Shown one piece after another: positions 27,230 through 39,254 of a DNA stretch of 64,000 bases. How positions within the stretch are numbered: the stretch's first letter is position 1; each line of letters starts with the position of its first letter. Source of the DNA: Isoetes taiwanensis (Eukaryota; Streptophyta; Lycopodiopsida; Isoetales; Isoetaceae); NCBI GenBank assembly GCA_021234155.1, contig JAJEKV010000010.1, forward strand, positions 17,395,418 to 17,459,417, given 5' to 3'. The translations under genes were made by a program, and so were the position numbers. Below the pieces are notes generated by a model that was not told the DNA's origin, made no database searches, and saw nothing but the letters and a program-made list of their open reading frames with translations.

Positions 27230-27594
27230 ATTACTTAGCTGCCTTATTGATCTTAGAAGCAATATATAAAAATATAAATGAGCAAACCTGTTTGGAAGCT
27301 CATTTATCACAGCATCTTGTTTTGAATCATCACCATTTGGTCCTTGCCATAATAGTATCCTTCAAATTTCTTTGTTGGAAGATCTCTCTAGATATTGTAG
27401 AACCAGTACTAAATTCCAATGACGTAAATAGTTCAAAACACAAAGATCCAAGCACCATATTATGATCCTGCACTTGATCCTTGTATTTTTTGCTAAGGAA
27501 CAACTGTAATGCTGCAGGCCATTTAGGCGCCAACAAAGAGCAGAGAAAAATCCCAGATAACAATCGCATCGATCCGAGACATCGGATCGCCATT

Positions 27595-28202
27595 CTAGAA
27601 TGGGACGAGCATGCATGTCATGCATGCATGCGGGCGGCGCATGCCCGTTCTGGTTGGGAATTCGACTATTTCAGGCGCGTTTCTGCATCCACGACTCATC
27701 GGCGCTTCCTCTTCTCTCAGCAGTACCTTATTCTCTTGAACCCACCCTCCCCCCCTTCTTTGTTTATTATATTTTGTACAAGTTCTGTTTATCATATTTT
27801 TCCACCCGCTAGGTGATGCTTTTTTTCCACCCGCTGGGTGATGCTATTCTCTGGTATGTTTTCCCGTTTGTTGTGTTGGTGATGTGCAGGTACAGGTTGG
27901 CGAGCGGCATCTGTTTCGACTTCTCCATGCGGGGGTTTTTGGGAGCGATTCTATGCCTTACGTTTGTCTAAGCCCCTTGCCGAAGGCTTATCACTAGGGT
28001 TTTTCCTCGAAAACCCGAAAGGGCGGGGTTTTTTAATCCCGGTGATAAGCTTTTGGCAGGTACATCAGCCACTCATCTATTAGCATTGTATTTTTTTGGG
28101 GTCCAAATGATATAATTGGATTTTCCCTTTATGTTTCGTGGGTAGTTCGCATGTGTGCGGCTACTCACTGTCCACCATTGTAGAAAATCTGCTGAGATGA
28201 AT
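27595..28202 (+). repeat. Repeat family R7, copy 1, with internal hairpin
   Basis: The 27880-28207 part is repeated in inverted orientation at 63650-64000. Both carry the hairpin CCGAAGGCTTATCACTAGGG…CCCGGTGATAAGC (27976-28056) around a Gly/Cys-rich GGGCGGGGTTTTTT loop. Starts near CATTCTAGAATGGGAC. A minisatellite-like doublet CCACCCGCTRGGTGATGCT sits at about 27800-27843. Confidence 0.6.
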
Positions 28203-28456
28203 GAGATTCTAGAATGGGACTCGCAAGAAACCAACAAAGCGCCCGACTACCAGAGAACTTCCTTACAAACTAGGATCGAGGACGAAGGTCACAGGACGAG
28301 GCCAAAGGCCGGTAAAGGATAGCAAGAAAGATACGCCAAATTGGCTAAACCAGGCAGGAAGAAGCCCCTCCCCTGCCTGGAAACAATTCAAGAGAATAAG
28401 GTACTGCTGAGAGCGGGCGCTTTGTTGGTTTCTTGCGAGTCCCATTCTAGAATCTC
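28203..28456. mobile_element. 254-bp MITE with perfect 43-bp TIRs
   Basis: Arms 28203-28245 and 28414-28456 are exact reverse complements, beginning GAGATTCTAGAATGGGACTC. The same terminus (ATTCTAGAATGGGACTCGCA) marks the edge of the R7 copy at about 63654. Part of the interior (CAAGAGAATAAGGTACTGC) is repeated inverted at about 27717-27745. The perfect arms suggest a recent insertion. Confidence 0.85.
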
Positions 28457-29563
28457 TGCCTTGAAATCCATATACAGCATGAGGCCAAGTGCATATGTTG
28501 AGCACATAAAACGATTTTATAAATGCTTCTTTTGAAAAAATGATTTTGCAAATGCCTCCTTTACATCTCGATTTAGGCAACATGCACAAGCCATTTTTGC
28601 AAGCAACAAGCACATGCCATTTTTGCATGTAGTCGTATTCAAAGCTTTATACAACTCAGAGCAAATTTAAGCTATTTTCACATACCGGATTCTGTAGTAG
28701 ATATTAAACAGCAAAGATATTATATTTATCACCATACATCATTTTCTCAGATCAGGATGAAAATATGTGTACAATAAGAAGCCAAGCAACAACCTGTCAA
28801 CGTGTTTCTTCGTCTCTTATTCTGTTGAATGATAAAAGGATGCATCCTTGAGCCTCACCATTGAATTTCTTTTGCCTTTGGTTCATAATAAAATTTAACC
28901 ACTGATTCCCTAGAAGATGCACTAGTAAAGGAAATTCAAGATATTTGCACACATTTAATATTTAATGAAGCTAAAAAACAGTCTAAACGTGGTCTAATGA
29001 ATTATTAAGATTACAATGTAGGTCTATTATATGATTATTCACAGAAATGAACTACATACCTCATATGGCAGAAAAAAGTCCAACATCTCTTGTAGGCATA
29101 ACCAAAGGCTTGTACAAAGCTGCTTAAGAATTATAGTCTCTGAAAGAGTAGAGAACAGCTTGCCATTAAATTTGCAACAAGTAAGTATCTGAGTTTTATG
29201 AATATATCATCCAAGAACATTCTCACTAGCATTTGAAACGTCAGCATTGCTTCCATGCAACATTGAGTAACTGTTAATGCATCAAAACACAATTCTGAAA
29301 CATGCATAGACATGTTTCTATTGTATCTAGAGGTATTCTTTGAAAGCTTTTAAATGAGCAGACTGCCTTAGGACCTTAACCAGTCCACACACCCCATTCT
29401 TATCAATGTTCCACTACTAGCACTTCCAATAGACATACTATGATGAATCACAAAAAGCATACCATTTCTAGCTGGAGTGTTTGGTTGTCAGCTGTATATT
29501 GCACAAGCATGTGCACCCATGCTAAGTGTTATACCCTGATTTGTAGTTACCCTCAACTGCGTT
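28457..29563. other. Non-coding AT-rich stretch
   Basis: No gene, tandem repeat or known element recognised. It ends where R1 copy e begins. Confidence 0.4.
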
Positions 29564-29939
29564 CTGTTATTTTACCACATATTCTAAACGAGGCGCACCC
29601 TGGACTACCACAATCGTTGGATTCGTCGATCCTACGACACAGATCGTATGTTGGGGCCTGTGAACACCTCTCGTTTCGCTTATAGTCATTTATGATTGGA
29701 GACGCCTATGATTTTGAAATATGAAATACGATTTTGCCTAAGGTTTTGAGAGAATATCGAACCTCTATACGGCTTTCCCTAAGATTTTAGAATATGAAAT
29801 ACGGGGACTCGAACCTCTACTAAAATAATTCAATATCCTAATAAGACTACTTTAACTTTAACCAATAGATCCAATGAGCTAATATGATTATTTCTTATCT
29901 TAAATCTATGTTTTTTTTTTTTTTTTTTTTTTTTATAAC
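29564..29939 (-). repeat. R1 repeat copy e, 3' part (split by the chromovirus)
   Basis: Reads on the minus strand as the R1 3' two-thirds, with the tRNA-like core (GAGGTTCGAGTCCCC) and GTAGTCCAGGGTGCGCCTCG near its end. The 5' third continues at 46672-46779 beyond the retrotransposon. Its last five bases here (ATAAC) are the target duplication. Confidence 0.8.
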
Positions 29940-31540
29940 TGTGACGCTCCCAGAACATATACGACGCTCGGACGTATACATACGGGGACTTCCCCCTCCC
30001 ATGGCAACCATCTCGCCATGAGCAGGGCCCTCCGTCTAACTCGGGCCATCTATAGAAAGATGCTCGAGTGAACGACGCAGAGGGGTCATTCGGCCCACGC
30101 CTTCAATGGGGCTCCTATGTCGTGGAAGCGTGAATACAAGGTCAGCATACAGCACAATCATATCATAAATACCACCACGAAGGGTGGCACATCCATCCAA
30201 CTGATAATAATAGAGAAGATACATTTTATACTAGTGAAAACACCCCAAACCCATGGTTCTACCCCAGCTCAGACTCCCGTGAGGATCGACTGACGGCTAG
30301 GTCTCAAGAGATCAGCAGACCAAATCTTGGCATGGCGTTGGCTGGCATAGAACATCGGCTAGGGTTGTCCACTCCATCCGCCCCTCCTGTGCACACTTTG
30401 CAGATGAGTCGAATCATGCTATGGCGTCACTATAGCCTTCCGGAGGCGCAGTCTCAAGGTATCACCCTTCGAGCCTACTCCAGGTTTCATGAAGACCTGG
30501 TCCGATGAGGCAGGTCAGGGAAGTGTCCCCTTCCAGGATCACAGCGGTTCCATGATGGGTGAGCTAGAGAATACGTGCCGCATAGCGACCCCCGCATCCG
30601 TACCCGACCTACTCCCCTAACTTTATCTTCAAAGTACAGGATGCCCCATACGGGTCACACCTCTGCACCCAGGGAGTGTCAGACCCATACCCGGCCCTCT
30701 ACGTGATCGGCTATCAGGCCTAGCCCACTGTAGGAGTCTCAGGAGCCTTTTATGTTCGTGCAAGACCCCACCCCCACTTCACCACTGCGTCCCTTCTCTG
30801 GTGCTAAGCAATTCCATAGCATCCACGACCCGGTGGTCTCCTGTGCACAGGCCGCATTTACCGGGTACTAGGGGAACTACTAGGAGCATACTAAGAGCAT
30901 AAGGCACAGAGGTCTCTACCCTCCCCTTTAATCCCTGCTTTACGAAAGCTAACAGAGATACTTTCATAGATTCATCCATCCTTACTTAACAAAGCATAAT
31001 CCATAATTGAAATATAATCCTAAATATCAAAGAAGGGTTAATCCTAACAAAGATAACCAGAGAAAACTAACTGAGGCGCTATCCTAGAAGCTCAAGCTAG
31101 ACTACCCACTAACCCGAGTTTCTGCTAGATCCGTTATCATGGGGCACCTCCATCTTTCAGCAACTTGGGTGTTCAGCAACAACTTCAGCAACTTGGGTGT
31201 TCAGCAACAGCTTCAGCAACTTGGGCGCTCAGCAGCTCCTCCTCCTGGCTCGATTTTGGGGTCAAATGGGATAGGGGTCCAATTTGATGCCCCAAGTTAG
31301 CATTTCCCTGCCAATCGAATTTGGCCAAGTGGCACTTTCCTAAATAATCTATTATCATAATTAAGTCAATTAAATATTATTTCCTTAATTATAGGTAATT
31401 AACCTTTAATAATTAATTTAGCATAGCTAATCCCTTTTAGGTCAACCCCTTAGGTTAGAATACCCCGTCGTGGCGTATCTTTACTGCGTGACGTGTCAGT
31501 AGATTTATACGTATATTGTATGAATACTTGGAACGTCACA
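29940..31540 (-). repeat. 3' LTR of the chromovirus (1601 bp)
   Basis: Begins and ends TGTGAC/GTCACA and aligns with 45456-46666. It contains about 390 bases (about 30874-31268) absent from the 5' LTR. The missing part includes a tandem repeat of TTCAGCAACTTGGGTGTTCAG (about 31156-31240, three units). Scattered single-base differences between the LTRs (for example CATACGGGG against CATATGGGG) show the insertion is not brand new. Confidence 0.93.
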
Positions 31541-31553
31541 TTCTCCCCTCCTT
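31541..31553 (-). other. Polypurine tract
   Basis: The minus strand reads AAGGAGGGGAGAA immediately before the 3' LTR. This purine run primes plus-strand DNA synthesis in LTR retrotransposons. Confidence 0.88.
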
Positions 31554-32061
31554 AGAAATAATGCTGTCCTCAGCATTAGTGTTAGTTAAACCAGTGACGC
31601 AGAATCGAATGAACTGAAATATAAGAAATTATACATAAAAGAAGGAAAGTAATTCCTTATTTCTGAAGGTAAGAACATTAAAATTTAAAACATATAAAAG
31701 CTTAAGCACCAAGGTGGATTTCACATAATTATCATAAGAAAAGGGTTCAAGGACCGAAGTCCGATATCAAAGATCACAGTGACAAAAAGGTAACACATGG
31801 GCAAGATAAAACTGGAGAAGTCGGGCCATCAGCAACCCTCTATACATGGGCAGGTCACGTACTGCTCACTGGCCTGCACATGTCAATATATCAGTATATA
31901 TAGATAATATAATTAGGTTGTGGTTGAAGGGACCACCCCCTATAAGAAAATAAAAGAAAACCTATCTACAAGGGAACCTATCATGCCTATGGTTTGCAAT
32001 CCATTGCGGCATAAGGAATGGCCAAGTTCCCATTATAGCCGAGATGAACGCGGCCTATCAA
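31554..32061 (-). other. Element 3' untranslated region between pol and PPT
   Basis: About 500 bases with no supported ORF. Confidence 0.6.
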
Positions 32062-35000
32062 CTACATGCTTTCCAAGCAATTCGCGGTCATGCCAACATT
32101 GACAATACACCACGTCCTAGAGAACACAAAGGTGATCTCATCATCGATAACTATTGTTAACCACGATGCATTTACCCCTCTACTGTACGATTCTCGGCGA
32201 ATCAAGCCTTCAAGCTTACCGCCGGGTGCGGGGTTGATAGCATCGTTGATGGTGCGGCCCTGAGATTCCCGCATGAAGTCCGGATAGTGCTTCTCAAGGT
32301 CAATCTTCATCACCCACGTAGCATCCTCAACTGGTAAGTGTTTCCACTTAACCAAATATTGCAACATCTGAGTTCTTCTCGTTTGCTTATAGGCTCGATC
32401 AAGAAGAGCTTCAGGCACTATATCTAAATGCTCTTCTGTCATTTCAAGGAGGGTGGGTGTATCCAAGATCTCCTCTGGATCCGGGGTATGCTGCTTCAGA
32501 AGACTCACGTGAAAGACCTTGTGGATCTTCAAGCGGGGTGGCAAATCCAAGCAATATTTCGCCCACACGTTCAATGATTTTGAACGGCCCAACCCATCTG
32601 GGTGCCAGCTTTTTGCAGTTACCAATCTTAAGCTTGGCTTGTTTAACCTTAATCTTGAGCCAAACCGATTCACCCACTTGAAATATCCGTGGGGTCCTGT
32701 GCTTATCGGCAACACTCTTCTGACGACTGCGTGCAGCCAGTAAGTAGCCACGAACTTCCTCAACCAAATCTTGCATTTCCAAGAGTAGTTGTTGAGAAAC
32801 CTCCACCTTAGAAACAGGATTATGCCATGTGTCGGGAGTAAGGCATTGATAACCATAATTTATCATGAAGGGAGACATTCTAGAAGACTCCTGTTTCATG
32901 CTATTATAGGCAAACTCGACCAAATAAATATAGTCAGCCCATTGTGATTGCTTACTCCACACATAACTTCGCAGCATATCCTCTATAATGCGATTAGTAC
33001 GTTCTGTCTGACCATCCGTCTGAGGATGATATGCCGTACTCATAGCAAGCTTGGTGTGGATCGTGGCAAAGAAATCTTTCCAGAATGCACTGACAAACTT
33101 GGGATCCCTGTCGGATACTATAACCCGTGGCATTCCATGCAATCTGAAGATCTCCTTCGTAAACAGCAAAGCGGTATCGAAGGCTGTATCGGTGGTACGA
33201 CATGGCAAGAAATGAGCCATTTTTGACAATTTGTCGACCACTACCATTAATGCATCATATCCACGGAGAGTACGTGGAAGGCCCACAATAAAATCCATGG
33301 TTATCACCTCCCATTTGGCGTTGGGCACATCCAGAGGTTGCAATTCTCCTGGAATCCTTAATTGCTCAGCCTTGGTTTGTTGGCACACCTGACACTGCTT
33401 AATATACCTGGCAATGTCCTTCTTCATACTCGGCCAAAAATAACTGGAGCGGATCTTAAAATAGGTTTTCATGAAACCTGCATGTCCATCTATAGGGCTG
33501 TTGTGTGTCTCATGGAGAATTAGCTTACGTACTCCTGAAGTCTCAGGTACACACAACTTATCCTTGTAATATAACAAGTTGCCCTCTTTCTTATACGAAC
33601 GGAAAGCTTCACGTTCCTTATCTGTGCGTGCCTCCTTAGCCAAACTATCCCACACTTCACGGAACTCTGGATCCGTGGCTAAGGCTTGCTCTATTTGTTT
33701 TCTGAACTCGCTGGTAAGTGTGGAAATTGCGTTACAATGGGTTCGGGTTACCAAGGGATGGCGTGATAACGCATCTGCAACCACATTGTGTTTCCCAGGC
33801 TTATACATAATCTCAAAATCATACTCCTCCAGAAATTCCATCCATCTTCTCTGACGGAGGTTGAGATTTGGCTGGGTTGTTAGATAATGGAGACTCTGAT
33901 GATCCGTATCAAGCTGGAATCTCCTATCAAGAAGGCTCCATATACGCAAAGCGCGAACAACAGCCAACGATTCCTGATCATGGGTAGGGTATCGCTGTTC
34001 GGTCTCATTCATCTTCTTAGAATCGTAGGCTATAACCCTCCCTTCTTGCATGAGGACTCCCCCGGTAGCAATCTTACTGGCATCTGTTGCTACTAACTTA
34101 TCCTTCTCTGGATCCGGCAATGTGAGGACTGGTGCGGTCGTCAAAGCATCCTTAAGCTTCTGAAAACTGAGCTGGACCTTTGCTTTCCAATGTTCCATCC
34201 AATCCTTCACTTTCTCATGTTTCGTAAGGTCGGTAAGAGGTGCTGCAATCTTTGCAAAATCCTTAACAAATTTCCGGTAATACCCTGCCAATCCCAAGAA
34301 ACTTCGGACTTCTGACACATTACTTGGAATCGGCCAATCCTTGACTGACTCTATTTTTGCTGGATGTGTAGCAATTCCCTCGGCTGAAATCACATGGCCT
34401 AAATAATCCACCTTGGGAGTGGCAAAGTTACACTTAGAGAGCTTGGCAAAGAGCTGGTGACGTCTTAGCTTTTGTAGGGCCAGCCGAAGATGCTTCTCAT
34501 GCTCCTCCAGGGTTTTACTATAGATGAGAATGTCGTCAAAGAAAATAACAACAAAATCATCCAAGTATTCTCGGAAGATATCATTCATTAACCGCATGAA
34601 CATTGCGGGGGCATTAGTTAATCCAAAAGGCATAACTGTAAATTCATAGTGCACGTATCTAGTGCGAAAAGCAGGCTTATAGATGTCCTCCTCTTTAATT
34701 CTTATTTGGTGATATCCGGAGCGTAAATCAATCTTTGAGAAGTACTTGGCCCATTGTAACTGATCCATAAGATCGTCTACCCTAGGCAAAGCATAACGAT
34801 TGTTGATGGTATGCTTATTGAGCTGCCGATAATCAATACACATCCTCAAGGAGCCATCCTTCTTCTTAACAAAAAGGATAGGAGCGCCAAAAGGCGAAAC
34901 ACTAGGCCGAATGAAACCTAGGTTTAGTAACTCCTGAAGTTGCTTCTTAAGCTCTGCCAATTCAGGGGGACTCATACGGTACGGGGCCTTACTGGTAGGC

Positions 35001-35119
35001 TTAGTACCTGGTTCCAAAGCTATCTCACATTCTACCCCTCTAAAAGGGGGAAGCTTCTGGATCTCATCTGGAAAGAGATCGCTAAATTCGCTGAGAAGAT
35101 CAGCAATATGCTCTGGCAA
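32062..35119 (-). pseudogene. Chromovirus pol: RT, RNase H, integrase, chromodomain (one frameshift)
   Basis: Reverse transcriptase (about residues 70-260): [38 protein letters not shown] and the catalytic FFDDILIYS. RNase H (about 340-460): [13 protein letters not shown] with [12 protein letters not shown]. Integrase (about 530-770): [13 protein letters not shown]…CQVCQQTK zinc region, [20 protein letters not shown] and [17 protein letters not shown], so D, D and E are all present. Near 32555 the frame shifts by one base. After it come [17 protein letters not shown] and a chromodomain (LQYLVKWKHLPVEDATW, about 32310-32360). Known: the chromodomain reads methylated H3 tails. The first codon used is the ATG at 35119, but the frame is continuous with gag except for one TAG at 35140-35138, so gag-pol is probably one polyprotein. 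Confidence 0.93.
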
Positions 35120-35137
35120 CGCATCGACTACGTGCTT

Positions 35138-36952
35138 CTATTTAGTATCCGACTCAATGGAGGCAAGTCTGATGACGCAAAGTAACTTATCCTTGCGTAT
35201 AGCTTTATCTAATTGCCTGATGGACATAGACTGCATAATGGGGTTGAATGGATCACCTTTTATGGTTATGCGGGCTCCATTAGCTGCGTTGAAGGTAACC
35301 TCTCGTTTCTCGTAGTCTATATTAGCTTTTGCGGATGCCAAGAATTCCATGCCCACAATCAGATCATACTTGCCAATATCCATTAGCTCGACACCCATTG
35401 CAACTGGTGCACCTGGCAGCTGCATTTTGAGGTTAATGCGATGGCCATGAGTATGTCTGATCTTACCACTGGCTAAAGTCACAGGTTTCGGGCGGGACCT
35501 TAAAGTCTCAAGCTGCAATACCTGGGCCATTCTAGGAGAAGCAAAATTATGTGTACTTCCCGTATCCATAAGAATTATGAAAGGCTTACTGTCTACTTGA
35601 CCTATAGTCGAAATAACGGCAGGCTGACTTTCAGCATTGCCGGTTTTAATGGCTGCAAAGATATGGGACGCACCGTGAATGTACTCGGGAGCCTCCTCGT
35701 CGACAGGTGGTGTAGACTCGAGATCATCCCAATCAAGATCGGCCATGGCCAGCGAGGCAGTCTGGGTGACATAAGGGCAATTCTGCATAAAGTGCCCAGG
35801 GCGCATACACCTGTAACATGCCTTCTCTTTGCGGAGCTGCTCTCGGGCCTCTTTGGGAATAGACTGTAAGAGGTTCCGAACTTCGTTACCGACATTGTTC
35901 GGTTTGTCGGGCATGCTGAAGGTGACTTTCTTTTCCTGGCGGCCATAAGAGTTCTGCTGAGAGGGCCCAGGGCTTGGTGAACGTGGCTTGTAGGGTGTGT
36001 ACGGGCGCGGCTGGGAATAAGATGCAGGACGCTGGTACTGGTTTCGTGGCGTGTCCTCTTCAAGGCTCAATGCCTTAACCTCTGCCTCTGCAACTGATTT
36101 CGGGTCTATGGCCTTAACCATTCGTTTGATTGATGGGGCCAACCCTTCAATATAGCCCTCCACTGCCCTCTTCTCATTCATTCCTGGCACATACAGCCTC
36201 AAGCGCATGAATTCATCCGTATAAGCTTGAACTGTCATACCCTTCTGCTCCAACCTGTAAAAAGTCTGAATCTGTTGGCATTTGTGCGCACGGGGCACAT
36301 AATGCGACTTAAAAGCTTTGGCAAACTTTTTAAACTTGCATCTGCTTCTGTCTAGATGTTTGGCTCTAGCATAGCCCTTCCACCAAATACGAGCGGCCCC
36401 TGTAAGGTTTGTAGTGGCAACCTTTCTTGTATCCTTCTCCGTCATCCCATAGGATTTCCCGAACTCCTTCATCTCGTCCAACCAAGACTCTGCGTTCAGG
36501 CCACCTCTAGATTTCCCATCAAACTGAGCCAATTTCCTGTTTTTCCATATACTGGTAATGGCCGTATCAACCGTCTTACGGTACTCCTTGTCCCGGGCCT
36601 TTGCATGATCACCCGACGATATAGATGACTCTGAAGACACAGAAGTGGCTGATTGCGAAGAGGTGGCACTATCTGTAGACGAGTTGCGATGGCGTTTAGA
36701 ACGGTGCCTCCTTTCTGCAGGTACAAGGCCTGGTTCCGGTGCAGGTGGCTGCTGTGGTGGTGGACTTGGCGGTAATGGAGGTAACTCATGTCCATTGTCC
36801 TGCATATACTGTGGAGGGTTGGCATTCAACACATAAGCCTGCAGCTCCACTAACTGCCGCTTTATCAACAGGAGTTCTTGTTCAGGTGTTAATCTGCTAG
36901 CATTTGAGGGCGTCTGCCATGGGGCGTTACGTGCACCGTCTATATTGACCAT
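35138..36952 (-). CDS. Chromovirus gag with zinc knuckle and aspartic protease (604 aa)
   Basis: Open throughout. Pro- and Ser-rich N-terminus; capsid-type gag domain at about residues 115-295 (AARIWWKGYARAKH, LRLYVPGMNEKRAVEGYIEGL); linker rich in Pro/Ser/Arg; CCHC zinc knuckle CYRCMRPGHFMQNC at about 378; aspartic protease with the active site ILMDTGSTHNF at about 460; then the flap region up to TAG. It packages the element's RNA and matures the polyprotein. The terminal TAG (ESDTK[19 protein letters not shown]) is in the same frame as pol. It could be a read-through site, or a CAG-to-TAG loss in this copy. Confidence 0.94.
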   Translation of the reverse strand: MVNIDGARNAPWQTPSNASRLTPEQELLLIKRQLVELQAYVLNANPPQYMQDNGHELPPLPPSPPPQQPPAPEPGLVPAERRHRSKRHRNSSTDSATSSQSATSVSSESSISSGDHAKARDKEYRKTVDTAITSIWKNRKLAQFDGKSRGGLNAESWLDEMKEFGKSYGMTEKDTRKVATTNLTGAARIWWKGYARAKHLDRSRCKFKKFAKAFKSHYVPRAHKCQQIQTFYRLEQKGMTVQAYTDEFMRLRLYVPGMNEKRAVEGYIEGLAPSIKRMVKAIDPKSVAEAEVKALSLEEDTPRNQYQRPASYSQPRPYTPYKPRSPSPGPSQQNSYGRQEKKVTFSMPDKPNNVGNEVRNLLQSIPKEAREQLRKEKACYRCMRPGHFMQNCPYVTQTASLAMADLDWDDLESTPPVDEEAPEYIHGASHIFAAIKTGNAESQPAVISTIGQVDSKPFIILMDTGSTHNFASPRMAQVLQLETLRSRPKPVTLASGKIRHTHGHRINLKMQLPGAPVAMGVELMDIGKYDLIVGMEFLASAKANIDYEKREVTFNAANGARITIKGDPFNPIMQSMSIRQLDKAIRKDKLLCVIRLASIESDTK

Positions 36953-37181
36953 AAGAGGGTATAAGCAGAATTATTGTGATACCAAGTATGACAATGAAAA
37001 TCATTTTGAGCAGTGTTAGGAAACAATAATAAGGACAATACAAGAGAATTAAGGAAAAGAACTTTATTATAAAGTTATAGTGGCAATTACATTGGAGGGG
37101 TTTTAGCAAAACTGAGTCTGTAGAATACAAAACTTAATGATTACACAAAGGTTAATCATGAAAAAGCCGTGCAGATCAGGC
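36953..37181 (-). other. Spacer between accessory ORF C and gag
   Basis: About 230 bases with no ORF. Could hold an internal splice acceptor for gag mRNA, but none is singled out. Confidence 0.4.
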
Positions 37182-38196
37182 CTAGGGCTCCGCGAAAGGG
37201 TACATGATAGAGTAACGAATACTCTCCCATACTGCCCTAACTACCTTGTAGCGAGCCCATGCCTGAATAATGACCAACTGATAATCTAACGTGGGGCTAA
37301 TGATGAGTAACTTGAAAAGATCTCTGAGCGCGTAGAAAAGCTGCCATAAATGGTCATTCGCGTCGGCAAAAGCCTCGTGCTTCGTCATCTCCCAATAATT
37401 CCAGGTACGATGAAGAGTGTTTTCCAGATGCTCGAAAGCGCGCTCACGGAGAATGTTGACAATTTCGAAGCCCTTGATTGGATCGTAGGGTTCATTAGGG
37501 CGGATTTGGGGTCTGAAAATGGCCTCCTATCAGCCATTCCACGTCATATTTCCGCTCCTTTTTTCCCATGCCACCTAGGATACAAAATCTCATCATTACA
37601 GATTTACTTGGAATATTCTCCCGGAATAAGGGGGATTGCGCATTCATGGCGCCATATGTATTTAATTACGTTGGTTGTCGGGCGGTGATGCAACATGTGG
37701 CTTCTAAAAAAGCACTTGCATTATAGCATACACAGAACTCATGGCGGTGCCTCTTGGTTTGTCAGATACCAAGCGTGCGTGTCACCGATTCTTGCGCTAT
37801 TTTCATTTAGAGGCCATGGCCATACAAGCTTCCCGCCTTCCACATTTCAAAATTTGAATGTGTAGGTTGAAGCTTTGTATCGAACTTTCATTTCGAGGGC
37901 GCCTGCGCTCTGCGTATATGGGTGGTTCACATGGAGAAGTTTAGGCCCTCCGCCGAGTTACGGGCGAGTCGCCTTCGATTAAAAATTCATTGTTGCATCA
38001 GCTACATAAGTTGGATCTTGCAAGGGCTGATTTTCCAAAAGCGGGGCTGAATTTTTTGCCTCATCCCAAGTTCGGCCAGTTTTAAGCCCGGTAACCCTTA
38101 GCGATTAGTCCATGTGAACCCAGCATTAACCGGGATCTTTACTTCATCCCAATACAGGCTTTCCGCCCCCTACAATTCGAAATTTGAATTTGCTTA

Positions 38197-38694
38197 ATGT
38201 ATAAAAGCATGGATTGTAGGAAAATGGACTTTTCGATTTCCATATGCACGTTGCAAATTTCAAAAACGAGGTTAGTACGGACGTTCGGCTCACCACGGCT
38301 TAATTGTCTTTGGGGCATACAAATTGTACACCTTCATTTCGCGCCGTGCGATCCACGCAGTATGGAAGCTCCAAATGATATGTGGATAAGGATCCAACTG
38401 ACTCACGAATATGCTCCAGTCTTCAATCGCAAAAAAAGAGGTCTAAAAAATAAGAACTTAGACCTCGACGTATTGTGTCTTGCAGGCTCAAAAAGTGTTG
38501 ACATCTGGGCGGATGGCAGTTTATATCCATTGGATCCGTTGAGTGGCAAGAAACCGTCATTTCAAGACGTTTCAAGTTTAGTTCGATTTTGTGGTGACGG
38601 TAACTCTGGCCTCCTAGGATATTGTGAGAGATTGAGAGAGGATGAAGGCATTCGGAATCGAATACAGTTCCTTGAGATGAGCTGCTTCCGATAA
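38197..38694 (+). CDS. Hypothetical protein inside D1 (165 aa)
   Basis: The only ORF of note in the 4-kb transposon. The C-terminal half (SKSVDIWADGSLYPLDPLSGK, VRFCGDGNSGLLGYCERLRE, RIQFLEMSCF) looks more protein-like than the N-terminus. No catalytic motif or known domain. It could be an exon of the transposon's own gene or a captured host fragment, or chance. Confidence 0.3.
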   Translation: MYKSMDCRKMDFSISICTLQISKTRLVRTFGSPRLNCLWGIQIVHLHFAPCDPRSMEAPNDMWIRIQLTHEYAPVFNRKKRGLKNKNLDLDVLCLAGSKSVDIWADGSLYPLDPLSGKKPSFQDVSSLVRFCGDGNSGLLGYCERLREDEGIRNRIQFLEMSCFR

Positions 38695-39254
38695 GGAAGG
38701 GGAAATGTCCGTGAAGATGCTAATAAATGACATTATACTTTGCAATGTGAAGGGTTTATACATTCTTGAAGTACAAAGGTTATGGTGTTTGTGTTTAGAT
38801 ACCGCTAATACAAGAAGGCTTTGACTACCTTTAACAATAGATTCCTTTAAAACTCTATTGCTATTTAAATTATAGCAAAAATGGGTCTTGAAACTCTTTA
38901 AGTAGTAGAAGAACTCTTTGACTAGTTATCCATTTGATGACCATTTTTTAAGAAAATATGATATGTGACATTCTTATATGCAAACATTCATAAAATTTAT
39001 GAACATTGAAGGTCAAAGCCATCCTTGTTTAAAGAGGATCATATGATCTCGAAATCTTCATGCTGTGAAGTAATTGCATATAAGAAATTCGCTTGGTGTG
39101 ATCCTTGCGTAATAAAGTAAATAGAAACACAAATATTCAACTTACAACTTAGCGTAAACAAATAGTATTTTAATAAACCAACACTTTATATACTAACACT
39201 TTACACTTTAAATAAGATATTTCTTTCTTTCCTTTTACTTGAAAGCTATTTTTT

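Noticed and set aside
30036-30224. Small ORF conserved in both LTRs (also at 45552-45740)
   Set aside because: Identical because the LTRs are copies of each other; no domain and no sign of codon constraint.
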